From contig JAXGGA010001105.1 in NCBI GenBank assembly GCA_038373865.1, positions 62,001 to 126,000 on the forward strand: a DNA stretch of 64,000 nucleotides. Direction: 5' to 3'. Origin of the DNA: Uloborus plumipes. Taxonomy: Eukaryota; Arthropoda; Arachnida; Araneae; Uloboridae. The notes under the pieces were generated by a model. The model was given only the letters and a program-made list of their open reading frames with translations, had not been told where the DNA came from and ran no database searches. Positions 45,801 through 60,900 of the stretch are shown piece after piece. How positions within the stretch are numbered: the stretch's first letter is position 1; every line of letters starts with the position of its first letter. Both the position numbers and the translations under genes were made by a program.

Positions 45801-48800
45801 TCGCACTAAATATGTTAATGTATAGAAAATTGTCCATTTTAGACATAATTGGAAAATTTCTTGCTCTGTTCTGTTAGATTTTTAAATGCTTCCCAAAAGA
45901 ACTCTTTGTAAAGTTTCAACTTAAAATGTACATCTTCTCCACACAAAAGTATGATTTGTTAAGAACAAAAAAAAAAAAAAAAAAAAGTAAAATGAAATAA
46001 ACTCTTTAAATATATAATTTTCTCTGTTATTAATATCTTGGAGCGGAAATCCTGATTTATTTTTGTATCAAAAATTTAAACACTGTATTTATTTATTTAT
46101 TTCACTGGGATCAGTTTTTAAACTATTTAAGAGATTTATTGGGATAGTTTTTGTACGGTTTTCATTCTTTAAAAATGTTTTATCTGTTAAATCTCCGGTG
46201 TATTCTCTCTCGTTGTTGCATTTTACTGACAAAATATTTGATCGACAGGTTTTTGCTCCTTTCTTTTGGCTTTTGAAGTTTTCATGAGCTAAAAACGCGT
46301 TTATTTGACTATCGTATTGTAAACATTATTTTTATCTAATGCGATTTCTTAATAATCTTTTTTAGTATTTTATGTTGTTTACGTTTACGTTCTTTTGTAC
46401 ACCTTCCTTGTCTCGAAACTTAAATTTTTTACAATCTAATTGCAATTGCTGTGGTTTGTAATAAAGTATACATTTCTCCAATCTTGTTCGGAAACCCTTT
46501 CAGAGTGCTTTGATAAGATGGTGAGGATGTATTCTACAATAAAAAATAAAATACACACTCTCAAGTAGTGAGACAGCACTCGTCACAATATGATCTTAAA
46601 AGTTAAAACAAATTACGTTGTTATTGATTTTATGTATGAAAAAAATCGAGTGAGGGAATTAAGTTTCATGCGAAACAATTTCAGGTAAATAAAAAGGCTA
46701 TCTTTGCATATTTAAGTTTAGAAGAATTTGATGAACAGTGCTCTAAAAAGAGATCTAACCTTTTTCTTTCTCTTCTCCAGTAAGTGAATCTGAAGATTTG
46801 ACAATGACCTCTGTGGGTTTGGGTGCATCGGACTTGTCCCCTTCTGGTTTCACTTCCTCTGAGCTTTCAGCTGAGATCTTTTCCTCCTTCTTCTCTTCAG
46901 TTTTCACTTCTTCAGACTTGACTTCTTCGGATTTAACTTCTTCGGATTTAACTTCTTCGGGTTTCACTTCTTCAGGTTTCACTTCTTCGGGTTTAGCTTC
47001 TTCAGCGGAAGGCTCTGGAACAGGCTCTTTGGCAATGACCTCAGCAGCTGTCTCGTCACTTCGGCTCTGGATGACATCAGGTGCTGCAACTTCTTTGGGC
47101 TTCTCATCAGCGGATTCAACGGCTGCCTTTTCAGGCTCTGGTTCGGCAACAGCTTCCTCTTTCTTATCTTGTTCCTGGAATACACACAAATAAAATTAAA
47201 AGAGAATAGACGATAGGGATAAAATAGTTTTGTTTCAATGAAAGTATTAAACCATCCAGGGCTTATAAATGAAGCAATGCTAGATGAATTTAGTATTTCA
47301 TAGCATCATTCTGATACACTATCATAAAGTGGTTTCTAAGAACAATATATGGAAAGAAGGGGGCGAATTCTGCGCTTATGTTCCCGGGCCCCCCTTGTAC
47401 ACTTGGTAGTATGCAAGATACTACCAATTTTAGGGGAGCTTGAAGAAAGAAAACGACATTATACTATTGTTTCATCTGAGTGTCTGTTAATGTTTTCCCT
47501 TGTTTCTTTTAGCAATCTTGTTGCTAAAATTAAATGTAACTACAGAAACTTTAACGTTTATTTTTCTTTTTGCAATTAATTATTGACGTTATGTGATTCT
47601 TTTTGCATATTGAATGCAGGTATATTTGTAATGATCACCTATTAATTTGAATGTCAGCATATAAAAATGTCTGTCTCTGCTGATAATTCTAGGCAATTGT
47701 TGTGGTTTAATTCTGCGTAAAGCAAGTTTTCAGTTTTTATGTCCTAAATTTATTTTGAAGAACGAAATGACTCCAATATTTTATGCAGCAAAGTTTGGAT
47801 GTCGATGGTTTCACATGTTTAAAAATTCAGTCAAGTCGTGATATTTAAGGTATTACAGTTATGTGAAGTTAAGAGTGCATAATTCGCACTTTCCTCTATA
47901 CCTCAGTGATATGTAACAATTAATTTCGACAGCAGCGATATATGTGAATACGAATGTCTTTTCAGTCAGTAATATTAAAAGAGTTTTTCCCAACGTCACG
48001 TATCCCAGGGGTTCATCCCGAGTTTAAATGTCCATGCCCCATTGAATTCCATTTAAGCAGATTGTCACCTAATGAAGGAAAATCGTATATGTACCAAATT
48101 GATATTTATGCAGTACTTAAATAGTATCTATTTACCAATCAGTAGATAATTAAACTAAATATGAATTAAATAAATACATTTCATAAAAATTTGCGTGCAG
48201 GTATCGATTTGCTTTGTACCACCGTTCTTGTAACTTAGTCCTCCTCGGCCCCTCCAAACGTCCAAATATCGAATTAAGAAGTGAAACTTTATGCAATGGA
48301 AAGCAGTATTTAATCGACTGACAACAAGACATTGCAATTAACACATTTGTTTACTAAAATAAGTGGGGTTAATTAACCAGGGGACAGTCGAAATTTAATA
48401 AAAAGGAAGGTCACCATTGCAGCTTTCCTTGTCGGAGTTAATTTAATAAAGTCAAGGAGTCAATTTTTCACAGACGGACTGCCTAGAAAAAGGCACTTCA
48501 GCTCACATTCAATTTAAATGCTAGTCACGCTCACTTTAAAACTGGGCTTGAGGATGTTTTGGTTATGGAAACTTAACAGTAGATTATTGATGCAGACGAT
48601 AACGTGGGGGAATCGAGTGATGTTATGCAACAAGACTTCTTTTAACGATTCAAAAAAGTAGGAACAAACATTTAAAGGATCATCTTTGAAAGAATTGCGA
48701 AGTAAAAGAAAGTTATTGACAGTTTTTCATTTTTTGAGGAAAGATGTTTTTAAGCGGCAGCTAATGGAACCAGATTTTAAATCACTGTCTAAGGGTTTTA

Positions 48801-48865
48801 AAGGTTTTAAGTCCTCACTAGTTTGAAGCTAGATACTAAAAACTTGGAATAAAAGCACCAAGTTC

Positions 48866-48909
<44 letters not shown>

Positions 48910-51900
48910 CACGCTTTTTTGCCACAAAACTCACACGAAGTTAGCTAAATTACTGGTGCGTGGTGGCGCAAAAATTATAAAATCGATAATAACAAATAAT
49001 TCAAATTTCATAATTTAAAAGAAATTTTTTCGAACTTTAAGAATGCATTGTTAATTTAGATAAGAAAAACTGATCAGTAAACCTGATATTATAATTTATT
49101 TGAGCGTATCATAATATATTTAAGACTAAATCACTTAAAACTACTAAAAACGTAAAATCATCAATTTCAGTTTTACAATTTTAAACCTCAAAATTCTCGA
49201 ATTTGAATTTCTACCCACTTCCCAAGTAACAAAAGATTCCAAGTTCCATTAGACATTTGATATTCAAAAAATATTTTATGTCAAAGCTATTTCTCACATC
49301 TATGGCAATAATTCGTTCTTATTTTACGACTGACTTTAGCAAGGCAAAGAAAACATTCAGTAGTATACCACAAAATATTATACAATAAGAACTAATGCAT
49401 GATGTTAAAAACAAATAAACTGGCGTCAGCAGTAAAAAAATGTCCATTAAATATGTTTCTCAAACTAAAAATCTTAAGCTGTAAGCTTCGAAGCGGTAAA
49501 CTAAAAATATTCTTCCACCACGATAATCACAAACTGCAGCAGCGAAAACAATTCCACTTCTGACATAACTAATACTTAAATATATGCATTTGTGCATCAA
49601 CAATCTTTGAACTAAAAGGGAGTTTTGTTCACGGTACATAAACTGCAAACTAGAGTTTATAGCAGATTTAGATTCCACGAAGGGCGAACATATACGCGTC
49701 ATAAATGGGGCGATAGATGTAACCTTTTGACATGTGAGCCCCAACCTTTTGCCATCGTTAGAATTTACTTGGAAAACATAAAAAATCTACAACATGTTCT
49801 TTTAAGATTAGATTTTCACATGCATTTAACAATGATGTACGTTCAGTTATATCACAAAACTTGCTTGTTGAATATCAGGGGTAGAATCATTACAAAATTT
49901 AATCAGAATTAGAAACCTGTGTTTGCAATTCAAAAACTCAGAAATCGGCAGCAATTTTAAAGGGCATAATTATTATTGGTTTCCAAAGAGTATTTGATAG
50001 GTAACTAGAAATTATTCTCTTGAAATGTATATTCTAGTTTATGAACAACAGAATCGAGAAAAGTGGTGAATTTTTTCTCTCTCACTCATATAATTTTTTG
50101 CTTTGTTTAGAATTGTAGTCAGTAAAGAGTTTATTTCAAGTATTTTGTGAAATTGAACATTTAGAACTTCTTAGATGAAAGAACTCTTTGGAAGGTCATA
50201 TCATGGTAACGCCAAGACAAATATGACACTATTGTAGTTGAACCTTACGTTAACCTATTCAATCATTTGAAATAAAAAGAAAAAAACTGAGTATATTTAG
50301 ATCAAGATATCCAATTTTGTCGCAAGTAAGCAAAACTCAATTTTGTTTCAAGTAAGTAAAGCGATATTCGTAATACAGTTTTGGAGCTTAGCATACCTAA
50401 AACACATTCTAATTCAATTCAGTCCTATAGTATTTCAAAGGTTCAATCACTTGTAACAAATAATTAAAAAACCAACAAACAAATATCTGACCATTGTTAT
50501 TTATATTTACTTCGCTACGTACATATTACGAATATCAACATTAAATATTTAGTCGGAGAAAAACATGAAAATTTCAAATCTAGTAGTTGCATTTTCCCTT
50601 ACCTGAGATTCAACTTTAACTTCTTTGATTTCTTCTTTTTCTTCAGTTTTAAGTTCCACATCTTGCTTGTGCTCGGCGGTGGATTCTTGTGGCTGCTCCG
50701 CTTTTACCTCTTTCTTTTCTTCTGGTTTCTCCTCGGGCTTTTCTTCAGCCTTAACCTCTTCTTTCTTTGCTTCTTCTTTAGAAGCTTCTTGAGGAGCAGC
50801 TGCTTCTTCAGTTATTAGTACTGTGAAAGAAAATGAAAATATATTTAGTACTTAAGGTAAAAGGGCAGAACCTCAAGTTACACGAAGGAAACATACAACA
50901 TTTACACGAGCTCGGTTCCAAATACTTCGCGGGAAGTTTCATTTTGGGGTTAAGAATTGAGAGAGATGGTATTATGCACTAAGGACATGAACTGACATAG
51001 ATCATGCTACAGGGGCTCACAAACTTTTTCGATTCGCGCCACGCTTTGACTGATTAGAATTTTCTCACGGCACTATAGTCTATCTTTTTAATACATTTTT
51101 ATGGAAACCATGGACACTTCGTGCCACCCCCTAGTTTCTTCCAGCAGCACTCACTTTGGGAAAGCCTGGTTTATCACAGAGCCGATGAAAATCTTTATTA
51201 GTCTGTTGCTCTTGCATCCATAAACTCACTTCTTCTGAATTTAAGAAGGGATTCCTAATAACCCCAAATCACGTGTATGCAGTTTTCCAGCAAATTTGTG
51301 CCCATGTAGGCTATTTTATTATTATTACCGATCATTATGCTCGAATACTTTGGATTTGCGTTTTATACTACTTATTTGAACACAATAAATTTATGTATTG
51401 CTGATGTATAATAGATTAGTATACCGTACTACTGGTACGTTAGAATCCTGAGCATGGTTCTTTATTTGTTCAATTTAAAGAGCTATAGCACAAGATGAAC
51501 AAATAATAAAACAGCAAAAAATCCCATAACAGCGCAATTTCACACAACCTGAAGGGCTAATGTTTGAAGTTTTTGAAAATTTTCTCCAGGAAAAATCTGA
51601 AACAAGTAATGACTGCTTTAATTTAAGCAATGTTTGCTTGTATAATATTAAAGAAAAAAAGTAGATATTTTAAATTTTATTTACGGAATCAGTTTTTTTT
51701 AAATTGTAAATTTAGAAGGTAACTCTCTAAATCCAGGAGTACTTTAGCAAAAAAAAAAAAAAAGAACCATTTTTAACAATTTGACTGTCTTAAGAAGCTC
51801 TAGAGAGCAATAGAACAATCATGGCTTGGTACTTGTAGTCACAGTGAAAGAGGGATTGGTTAGATTATGCAAAAGACACACACAAAAATGCTTTTAAAAA

Positions 51901-54900
51901 TAATAAATAAATAAAATAAACTTAATTTATCGCTGGTATTAGTAGAGGTTACTTTTTTATGTGACCACCCTTGAATAAACGTTAAATTAAATTTTCTTTT
52001 TATACGCATGCATCTAAATAAATTATATAATCAAAGAATTAAGTAGTGAACGTTTTCTCAGAATTCATTTAGTATATCATTTCTTTTTTCATGAGAAGTT
52101 TTAAATATCAGATAAGTCCATACAGTAGCAAAAAAGCAGAAAAAATAGGCAGAAGCGTAAAATGGATTCAATGGTGTTCCTATGGAAAGTACCCGGATTT
52201 TCGGTTTCTGCCTTCAGTTTCGGTCACGTTTTACGCTGATGCGGAGCATGGCCCTTACAGAAAAACAACTCATTAAGTGCAGTTAATAATAAAAAACCCT
52301 AGTTACCAAAGTAAAACTTTTGTATTGTTAATATACTTTTGTGGTTTGATGGTATTTTAGTCACAACAAAGAAAAGACCTTCCCACACGGAAAAGTGAAA
52401 AATAAATCAACAAGGAAACGTACAAAAACAAACTTTTTGCACGATGCCGCACGATTTCTGGGCCTTTAGAAAAACCCCTAAGTAATAAGCGATTCTTAAT
52501 TATGATCATCAGCTCGAAGGCCGAATGTTTCTTGTCTGTGAATGACATCACCTGAGAATAAATAACAGGTGGAGGCCAAAAGATCAAGCGGTCTGGTCTT
52601 TCCTGGAATGTTCTTCTTATACAAAAGGTGAGGGTGGGTCAAGGTTCGGAAAAGGCTTAAAATGAAAGTAGGGAGTATCTCTCCAAGGGGTAATATTTAT
52701 TGCATCCGACGACCTTCGGCACCAGTCACGATACCGGCTTGGCGAGAAATAAAACAAATTTCCGAAATAATTATGAATATTTGATTACATCCCTTATGAT
52801 CTAAGGACTATCATTCTATTACATCATTCGAAAAGTTTCATTTTGTTAGAAGAGCAGTTGTTTACAAAGATCAGGGCCGGGACGTCCTTGGCAAGGATTT
52901 GTGAGCATCATATAATAGGTTCTGAATGCCGCTTTTGGTGGTTACGAAGATTGAAAAAACAAATTAAAGGAGTTTTATACATTCTCTTTAAATGCATATG
53001 AGAATAGGGTATAAAATATCTGCGGGGAACGCAGTTGTAAATGACATAAGTCATCCCCATCAAGTGAGTGAATAATTAGTTTCATGGAAAAAGCATATTT
53101 AGAGAAATAATAAAAGGGACAGAAAGAGTATTTGTTTTTTGAAAACTATGAAGCAATGGCATAAAAAATTTGTAAAACCATCATTTTGAAAACTTACACT
53201 TTGAACATATTTGCCAAAAATGTTATACTTTAAAATGTGGTCTTATTCTTCTTTCGAATGAATAAGAAAAAATTACGACCACAATGATCAATTACTTTTA
53301 AAATACATAGATGATTTATAAACTAGTATTTCTAAAGATGTTTTTCAAGCACTGAACTTATATTGAACTTCGATGCATTTCCAATGACTGGTTATTTTGT
53401 AATTTCAAATCATTTCTAAAATTTTTCAGATATTTTTTTATACAAAGATACGGGTGGCAACGTTTTTGAGATAACATTATATACCATTAAAGCGTTTTAA
53501 ATAAAAACTGTGGAAACGGAATAAAAAATGCATGGTACTGAACAAGAAAATATTCCTTAAATGTCATTCAACTGAACAACGAGAAGTGACTACGGCTGCC
53601 AATCCCCTGAGGTGATCATTCTTCTTTTTGCAAATACTCCAGTTTTATGCCATACTGGGAAGCGGAGCTTATAATCAATGCAATATGTTTTTGTTTAGTA
53701 ACTTTAAAAGAAAAAAAAACGAGTTCAGTGTTTGAAGAGACTTTAAACTGATTATGTCAAGTTTTATTCCATTTTATAAATGCACAAAATAAAGTAAAAA
53801 AAACTTGATTATCAAAAAAATAAAAACTATTTCCATAGTACTATTCATGATACATTCTGCCGAAAGAATAAATTCGCTCTCAACTTTTAACCCATTAATG
53901 CCTGACATTTTTTTTTCCAAAGATATTTTGTATACTGGTTACAAACAATTTTTAACGGACAGGAAAAATATTTAAAAAAATATTATGTAAAAAAATAATT
54001 TTTTATTAAGGAAAGAAAAATCATCCCTTAAAAGTTACGATAGACCCCAGAGGGTACATACTTTTTTTACTAAAATTGTTTTCTGCCTACGATATAATAT
54101 TTAAAAAAACATTTTATAAGAAGAAATAAAATCAGCAATTAACATAAACTGGGAAGCTGGGAATAACTTTGAAAACAGCTTTTTTTCTTGAGATTGTGAA
54201 CGATGTCATTTTTGATTAAGATCATATTAAAACTGCTACAGAACACACTTTACAATGGTTATGTGCTGCAATCTGTTAATAACGAATTGAAACAATACCA
54301 AGGTACCCATTGAACCCTATTATTTGGTTGAAATGTTCACTTTGGGAAATTCAGACGCTTTTTGGACCGTCCCTAAAAAGGGACGCTAGGCATTAATGGG
54401 TTAATAATGTCACCGGTTAGTCTTTAACTCTCTATGTCCTTTCATTCATTAAACTCTCTTCAAAGGTTTCTATTCACGTTCAAGTTTTCATGATGTGCAT
54501 GCTTGCACCTGTAAGATAATTTTTCTCAAGTAAGATGTTTATCGAAACAGCTTGAGGATAGATTAAATTTTGATCATGAAGACAGCCTTGCAACACGTAA
54601 CGCGTGTGGCGCAAGGCTGTGCTTGCTTGTACAAATAAGAACTCTTTCACTTCTCAAAGTAAAATATTCTCGTTGCCAATTCGTTTTTTATAATCCAGTG
54701 GAAATATTCTGCAATGTACAGTGTAACTATTTTTAACTGCATAAGATTTGCTTAAATTAATCTTCCAAGGTAATCTTTCATTTGTAACCAAAATCACATG
54801 CAGAAGTGGAGATTGTGAAAGCATCGTACGTGTGGTTACGGAGGGAGACTTTATGTTCTTATGCAAGAACACATACCATACAAATCTAAGAATAGATAGG

Positions 54901-57900
54901 CAACTTTAGGGCTGTTAGTAGCCTGCTTTAGATACTGCTCTTGAGACTTGCTATGCACATTGCACAGCCGGAGCATGAATTTTGTGCTACCAGATTTATC
55001 AATTTTATTAAAGAGAGACAATTTCATAGTTGGTGAATAAACTAACTGAGATTTTACCAATTGAATATGCTATTATTAATAGTTAAATGGGTTTCTAAAA
55101 TTAAAGGAATATTGTAAATAACTTTACTGTAAGGTTGATTGACAAAGCATACATTAAGAAGGAAATTGTTACAAATACAACCTGCGAAAAACAAATAAAA
55201 CATAACTTGTTTCTTGACAGGGAGAAAGACTAATTAGTAATGCACTTCTGCACTTCTATTTCCATACAAACATGCTCTTTTATAACGATTTCGAGCGCCC
55301 TAAAACGAATATTAAGTTTTCTTGTCATAAACCAAAAAAGAATTTGCTATTGAAGAAAATAGGTCTTCGGAAGAATAGCGGAGGAAACAATACACTTACG
55401 CTCACATTAAAAATACCCCTGTGCAAAAGTAAATTAAGGAAAACCAAGAAACATTGCACATGAATTGTTCTTTACCGACATTTCTTCTTAATAATGACTA
55501 TTCTAAAAGTTGAGTTCAACAGTTCCTACTGCCTTTAAAACATCTTATTCTAAATTAAACTGAAATTTTCTGAAAGTGATCAATCTAAACGACAGGCAAA
55601 AAAAAAAAAAAAAAAAAAAAGGTTTCCGGCGAAAATCAAGAGAATTTTTTTTTTTTTTTTTCAATTTTTCATTATAGGACGAGAGAAATTTGCAGTAAAA
55701 GTTGACTATTTTTTCATAAACAGGAGTAAAATTGAAATTGATGCACATTTCAACGTACTGAGAAAATGAGCTTTGAAACATATACTTCAACTTTCACTGC
55801 TGATGTGTAATACGTTCATCTTGTTTCTAACCACTTATTCTTTTTATAAAATCTCTAAAATTTAATACGATTAAAATCATAAACCCCATTTTCGCAAAAG
55901 ATAAAAAATGTATTTGATACTAATCCTATTATTTGTGTCTCATAACCAAGTGATTTCTACGAATCGTCCATTTGTTACTGAAATTAAGTAAACCATCGAC
56001 TGTTTTACGACTCCCTTAAACGGATGACATGATCGAAACCTCTCGAGTTTTATTAAAATGAGACGTAAAAAAAATCTCATTATGAAAATGATAATAGAAT
56101 GGCTGAAACCCAGACAAGATCATTACAGGTTTTAAGTCTCATCTGGTTGATAAAACAAAAAACAAGTTTCAGATGGATTCACCTGCTCATAAAAAAACGG
56201 TTCTTTTTCATATCATTGTAAGAAAATGGCTTTTTATGGGTGGTTGATCGCAAGGGTAATTTAGCGTTTGGAGAAACATTTTATGCAAAGAAATAAGAGG
56301 ACGAGGAGTTGTTCTCGATTCATACAAATATTTAGAACTTAAGTAAATTGACAGATAGACTTTTGGATGATGTATTTTTGATGAACATCGTTTTCAATGA
56401 ATATTTTTGCATGGATTGTTTTATATGAAGAGTTTAATTTATCCTTAAAATACGGATAAACCAAACAATGATTAAAAATTGGTGTGTAAAAATATATACT
56501 AGTCTGTTTTACGATTTTAAAGCTTTTTTTCAAGCAAACTGAACATTCATCTTAAGATTAGGTATTAAGTGATTGGATTATTACTTTACCGATTAAAAAC
56601 ACTTCTAAAAAACTCTAGCAGGCTTCAAGTTGAGCCATTTTTTCTCGAGAAAAACTGTTTTATGGAAGAAAAAATATTTTTGAATTCGAAAAAGTTTTTA
56701 TTGGAATAAATTTTTGTGAATGAAAAGCATTTCTTACAAGCAAAAAAATAATTAAATAAAGATATAAATAAATGTCGAGCTAGCGATTATGATATATTTT
56801 TCCTTACTTAGCTTTTGTTGCAAAATGCTATCTCAGTGGTTATAAAATACTTAATTAACTGAAATATATATTTTCCATTCTGTAACAAATGCATAATACC
56901 ATGCTCATTATTGACTTGAAATGTCATTAAAATAGGATTTTCCAATTTCACCATTAGTTAGTCAAGAGCTGGAAATATCTCAAAATCATAAGGAGACCAA
57001 TAAATTTGCCATCTTTCAAAATAATTTGTAAAGGTATTCGAAAAGTATCTAAACTGAAAATAATAAAATGCTCAAGAACAGCTAAATAGAATGAGCTTAA
57101 TCTTTCCGAGAACTTCTTCGAGCTTTTCAAGCGTTATGAGACATTTTATTCAATAAAAACAACAATAAGTCAAGCATCAACGAATACGTTTCTAGTAATG
57201 GAAGCACTTTCCAGTGCAGAACTGTACCTTGAAGAAAAAGAAAGTTAGTTTTGTTTCATGACGTAAATATACGTTTTCAGCATTTATTTAAATACATATT
57301 TATGAAATTGTTTTCCGAAAGTTTTGACTCTTTCATGAATAATTCATTTTTTTACGCATCTTAAACTTGCAAGATTTTTTTATCTGACTTCCATGTATTC
57401 TTAATTGAATATGTTAGCATTTAAAACACGCCTTTCACGTGAAAATTTTCTCAATGAAGCATAAAAGATCAGCGAATATTTAAAAAAAATAAAAGATCCT
57501 TCTTGTGATGTTTCAAGGCTAGTATTATGAAACTTATTTTTTTTGTAAACTTTTGTCCTTCGTCAAGATACATCAGAAAGAATTTGAAAGACAGTGATTG
57601 TCAGTTAGCCTATATTTCCAACACTTCTCAATGCATTTTGTTTTCTTGACAACCAACTATCAGAAGTTTGATCACATACTTTTTTCACAATAGAAAAATG
57701 CTTTGCTAATGCTCTTTTCAAGTGAACAAATTTGCATAAGTTGCGATAGATCTTTTATTGATCTTGAAATTTTAATCATTTTATTTTATAGCGAAATTTT
57801 GTGGAACGCAATAAGTAGAAATAAAGTGTGCTTTAAAAAAATCTTAAAATGTATGAAACTGCTAAAACATTGGTCGATTTTTTTAATACAGGGTAAATAT

Positions 57901-60900
57901 TTTTAAAATTTGAGGTCAGCGATTCCTGAGAAAAATATTGCATGAAAAAAAAATCTTAATATTTGCAACGCAGCAATTTAAAGTTAAAATATTATAACTA
58001 AAGTGCTCTGCTTAATGTATTTTTCAAATTTAATTCAAAAAATCCGGCGTTAAAACCGATAATTGATTTAACAATGCTATATGGCGTATTAAATCACCGT
58101 AAAAATACTTTTGAAAATTAAAAAAGAACTATTGAATAATTTGAGCAAATTGGGGCATCGATATAAAAACTCGCACAAATAATATTTGTATCGAAACACA
58201 TAGAGATCAGTCTTCTAACGTTAATTTCATAACACAAATTAAAGGTATATTTTAAACAGTATAAGGCACGTTTCTATTTTTGGGCAAGTTAATAGTGTTA
58301 TATAAAAAACCAACTATGTCTTCGATTTAATTTAAAAGAAAAACCTAAACAAACCAAAACAAATGGTTTTTAGTTTGATAGTGTTTCAACTGCTGAGGCA
58401 ACTAAAACGAAAATGGTGTACTGTGAATTTTTAAGCTAATTTTAAATCGGAGATAAAACATCGTTGTCAGTTGTAATGTCGTAGTTAATGCTCATGTTAA
58501 GAAGAAGATTCCTTAAAAGAGTTTAAGATAAAACATTATGGTTGTCAGTTGAAATTTCGTAGTCGATGCTTATGTTAAGAAGATTCCTTAAAAGAGTTTA
58601 TTAGCATTAGGAGTACGATCTTTTCTGACGAATTAACGTATTTTGCGAGTGTTTGAGTAATGAGTATTTGAATTAAAAAGGCGAGTTTGTTTTTTTCTTC
58701 AGGACTTTGCATTGACGTTATAAACTCCTCGAAAAAGTTAAGGAACAATTTAAACTATTAAACATTTGCATTTTTAAAGCCACGGATTTCATTTTTTTCG
58801 CTCATCAATCACTGCCTGAAAGATTTCGATACATTATTTATTTTTGTAAAAATTGGCTAGAGCTCACGCGCGAAAGAACGCTGCTAATAATCAGCTGAAA
58901 TATATTGTTACGTAAAAAATGCGGCAAAACGTATTGATTAATACAAGAGTACTATAAAGAAGAGCAAGCCTTAAAAAAATCTTTTAGTCATTTCTGCAAC
59001 AGTATAAGTGCTACGGAAAACAAGTGATAAAATTCACACGGTCTTCATGAAAAATTGATTGCTGTTGCTATAAAAGAGTATAAAAAATAGTCAAGCGTCA
59101 TATAACTTAAGTAATAACAAAAAACCGCTAACTGAAATTATTCGTGTACGTAAAAGTGAATTGATACTGCAGAGAAAACATTTGTTTGAAAGAGAATTAA
59201 ACCCAAATAAATCGTTCGGATTTCTCTTTGAATGAAACATTTATCCCGAGGAGAAAAATAAATCTCGCTACAATACATTATCAAGGTTGACTATTCTTCA
59301 AGCCGGCCTCATTATTTTTTAACCCGTTTTTTATTGTAAATGAAAATTTCCCTGCAAGTTTTAATTATTGCTAAGGTTTGTGCTCTTTCTTCTTTGAGGA
59401 AAGTCTTTTTTAAATAATAAAATCAATAAATTGATGAATGAGAAAGTCTTATGCGGAATATTTTTTAGTTTCCTGGAAAGTAAAGTTTGCTTGTCTATTG
59501 CGCGGAATATGAGCATAAAATTTTCACGTCGAAGTTGCACGACATATTAATTACATTAAAAGTGAGAACTATATACCATTCTATAGACGTAGTCCGTAGA
59601 GTATGAGGCTGTCGGGTAGGAGACTTGGGTTCGACTCCTGACAACGATATAGATCTAACTAATCCACAATGTATTACCCTCTCTTACATCCCACTAGTTT
59701 AAACTCCATATTAATCTGTAGGGCCTGCCGCGATTCATATTGAGCTTCTACATATTAATCATTGCTTGGCCAAACTTAACTGCACAAAATGAGAAGTCTT
59801 TTCGCTTACAACCAAAGTAATAAAGCAAACTACGGAGACTTTAAATTGAGAATGTCATTTTTAGGAAATGTTGTTTCTAGGATTCATCGTTGCTATGAAA
59901 ATTTTTATTAAAAACTAGATTATGTTGCTTTTGATGCAGATTATAACAAATTTAATTACTCAAAAGAAAATTCGCCTAAAATATCATATGCTACAGGTAT
60001 CTGGAGCAAATATAAGATTTAAGGTAAGTCAAAATACCGATAATCAAAGTTCGGAGTTTGAAGTAGAACATGAGCGGAAGACTAGAGCTACAAGGTATCT
60101 TTCCAAAAAGACAAAAACCTCCGATGGAAATATATGAGTAAAATGCCTCTCACTTTGCATTGGATGAACTTATTTCCTTCCGGAATGACATTGTAATAGA
60201 GGTATTTTGACACGAGATGAAACTCGTTGTGATTTTAGAAAGGTAGGAGTCTTTAGCATCATGGAAAAATTACTAAAAAATATTGTAGGTATTATTACTT
60301 TTAACAATATTAAAAATTAAAAGTTTTCTAACCGCAATGTTTCATTCTTTGATTTCTCTGCTGTTTTTACAATTATATTAATTATTTCTGTGTATTGCAA
60401 TTCATTAGCCGATTTTAAGGCATATTAATCCCTGATACAGATAAACGAAAATGTTTCTCAAAGGAAAGTGAAAGTAACTAGTAGAAAAAATTACGCCACA
60501 AAATATTTTTGCTGTGAATAATGTTATTCAAATTGGCTTGAAGTTAAATTTAATACTTACAAGCTCATTAAGTCGTCTACTGTTATTATTTTGAGCAAAA
60601 TAAAGATTTACTTAATTAGTAATTGAATTACCATGGCAGAGCCATTTGTTAGAATTGAGAAAAGTAATATAATTTGATATTGTAACTCACAAGCAGTTAG
60701 TAACTAACCCTTTTAATAAGTATCAAAGAATGTGCATGCAGCTTATTTCAACGGAGAACAATACTTCAGTCCTACTCGTACGATTGTTATTTATTTTTGC
60801 TGTAAAATAGTTATTAACTCGGTATTTTACAAGATTAAAACAGAGAAATCATTTTAAAGCAACATTATGTACAAGTTCCAAATATTTCGATGAGAGCGAC

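Larger units (their letters stand above)
42803..46759 (-). other. Intron 3 of the secreted-protein gene (4.0 kb)
   Basis: GTTAGA donor at the exon 3 edge and CTTTTAG acceptor at the exon 4 edge, phase 1. It contains one piggyBac-like short element (43241-43660) with an (AT)n run inside, a poly-C patch near 43988 and poly-A near 45967. No extra exon could be supported. Confidence 0.75.

Noticed and set aside
46798..47193. 131-codon open frame on the plus strand opposite exon 3 (Ser/Thr-rich)
   Set aside because: It is the antisense shadow of the Glu/Lys repeat. The minus strand has matching splice sites and continues in frame into other exons.
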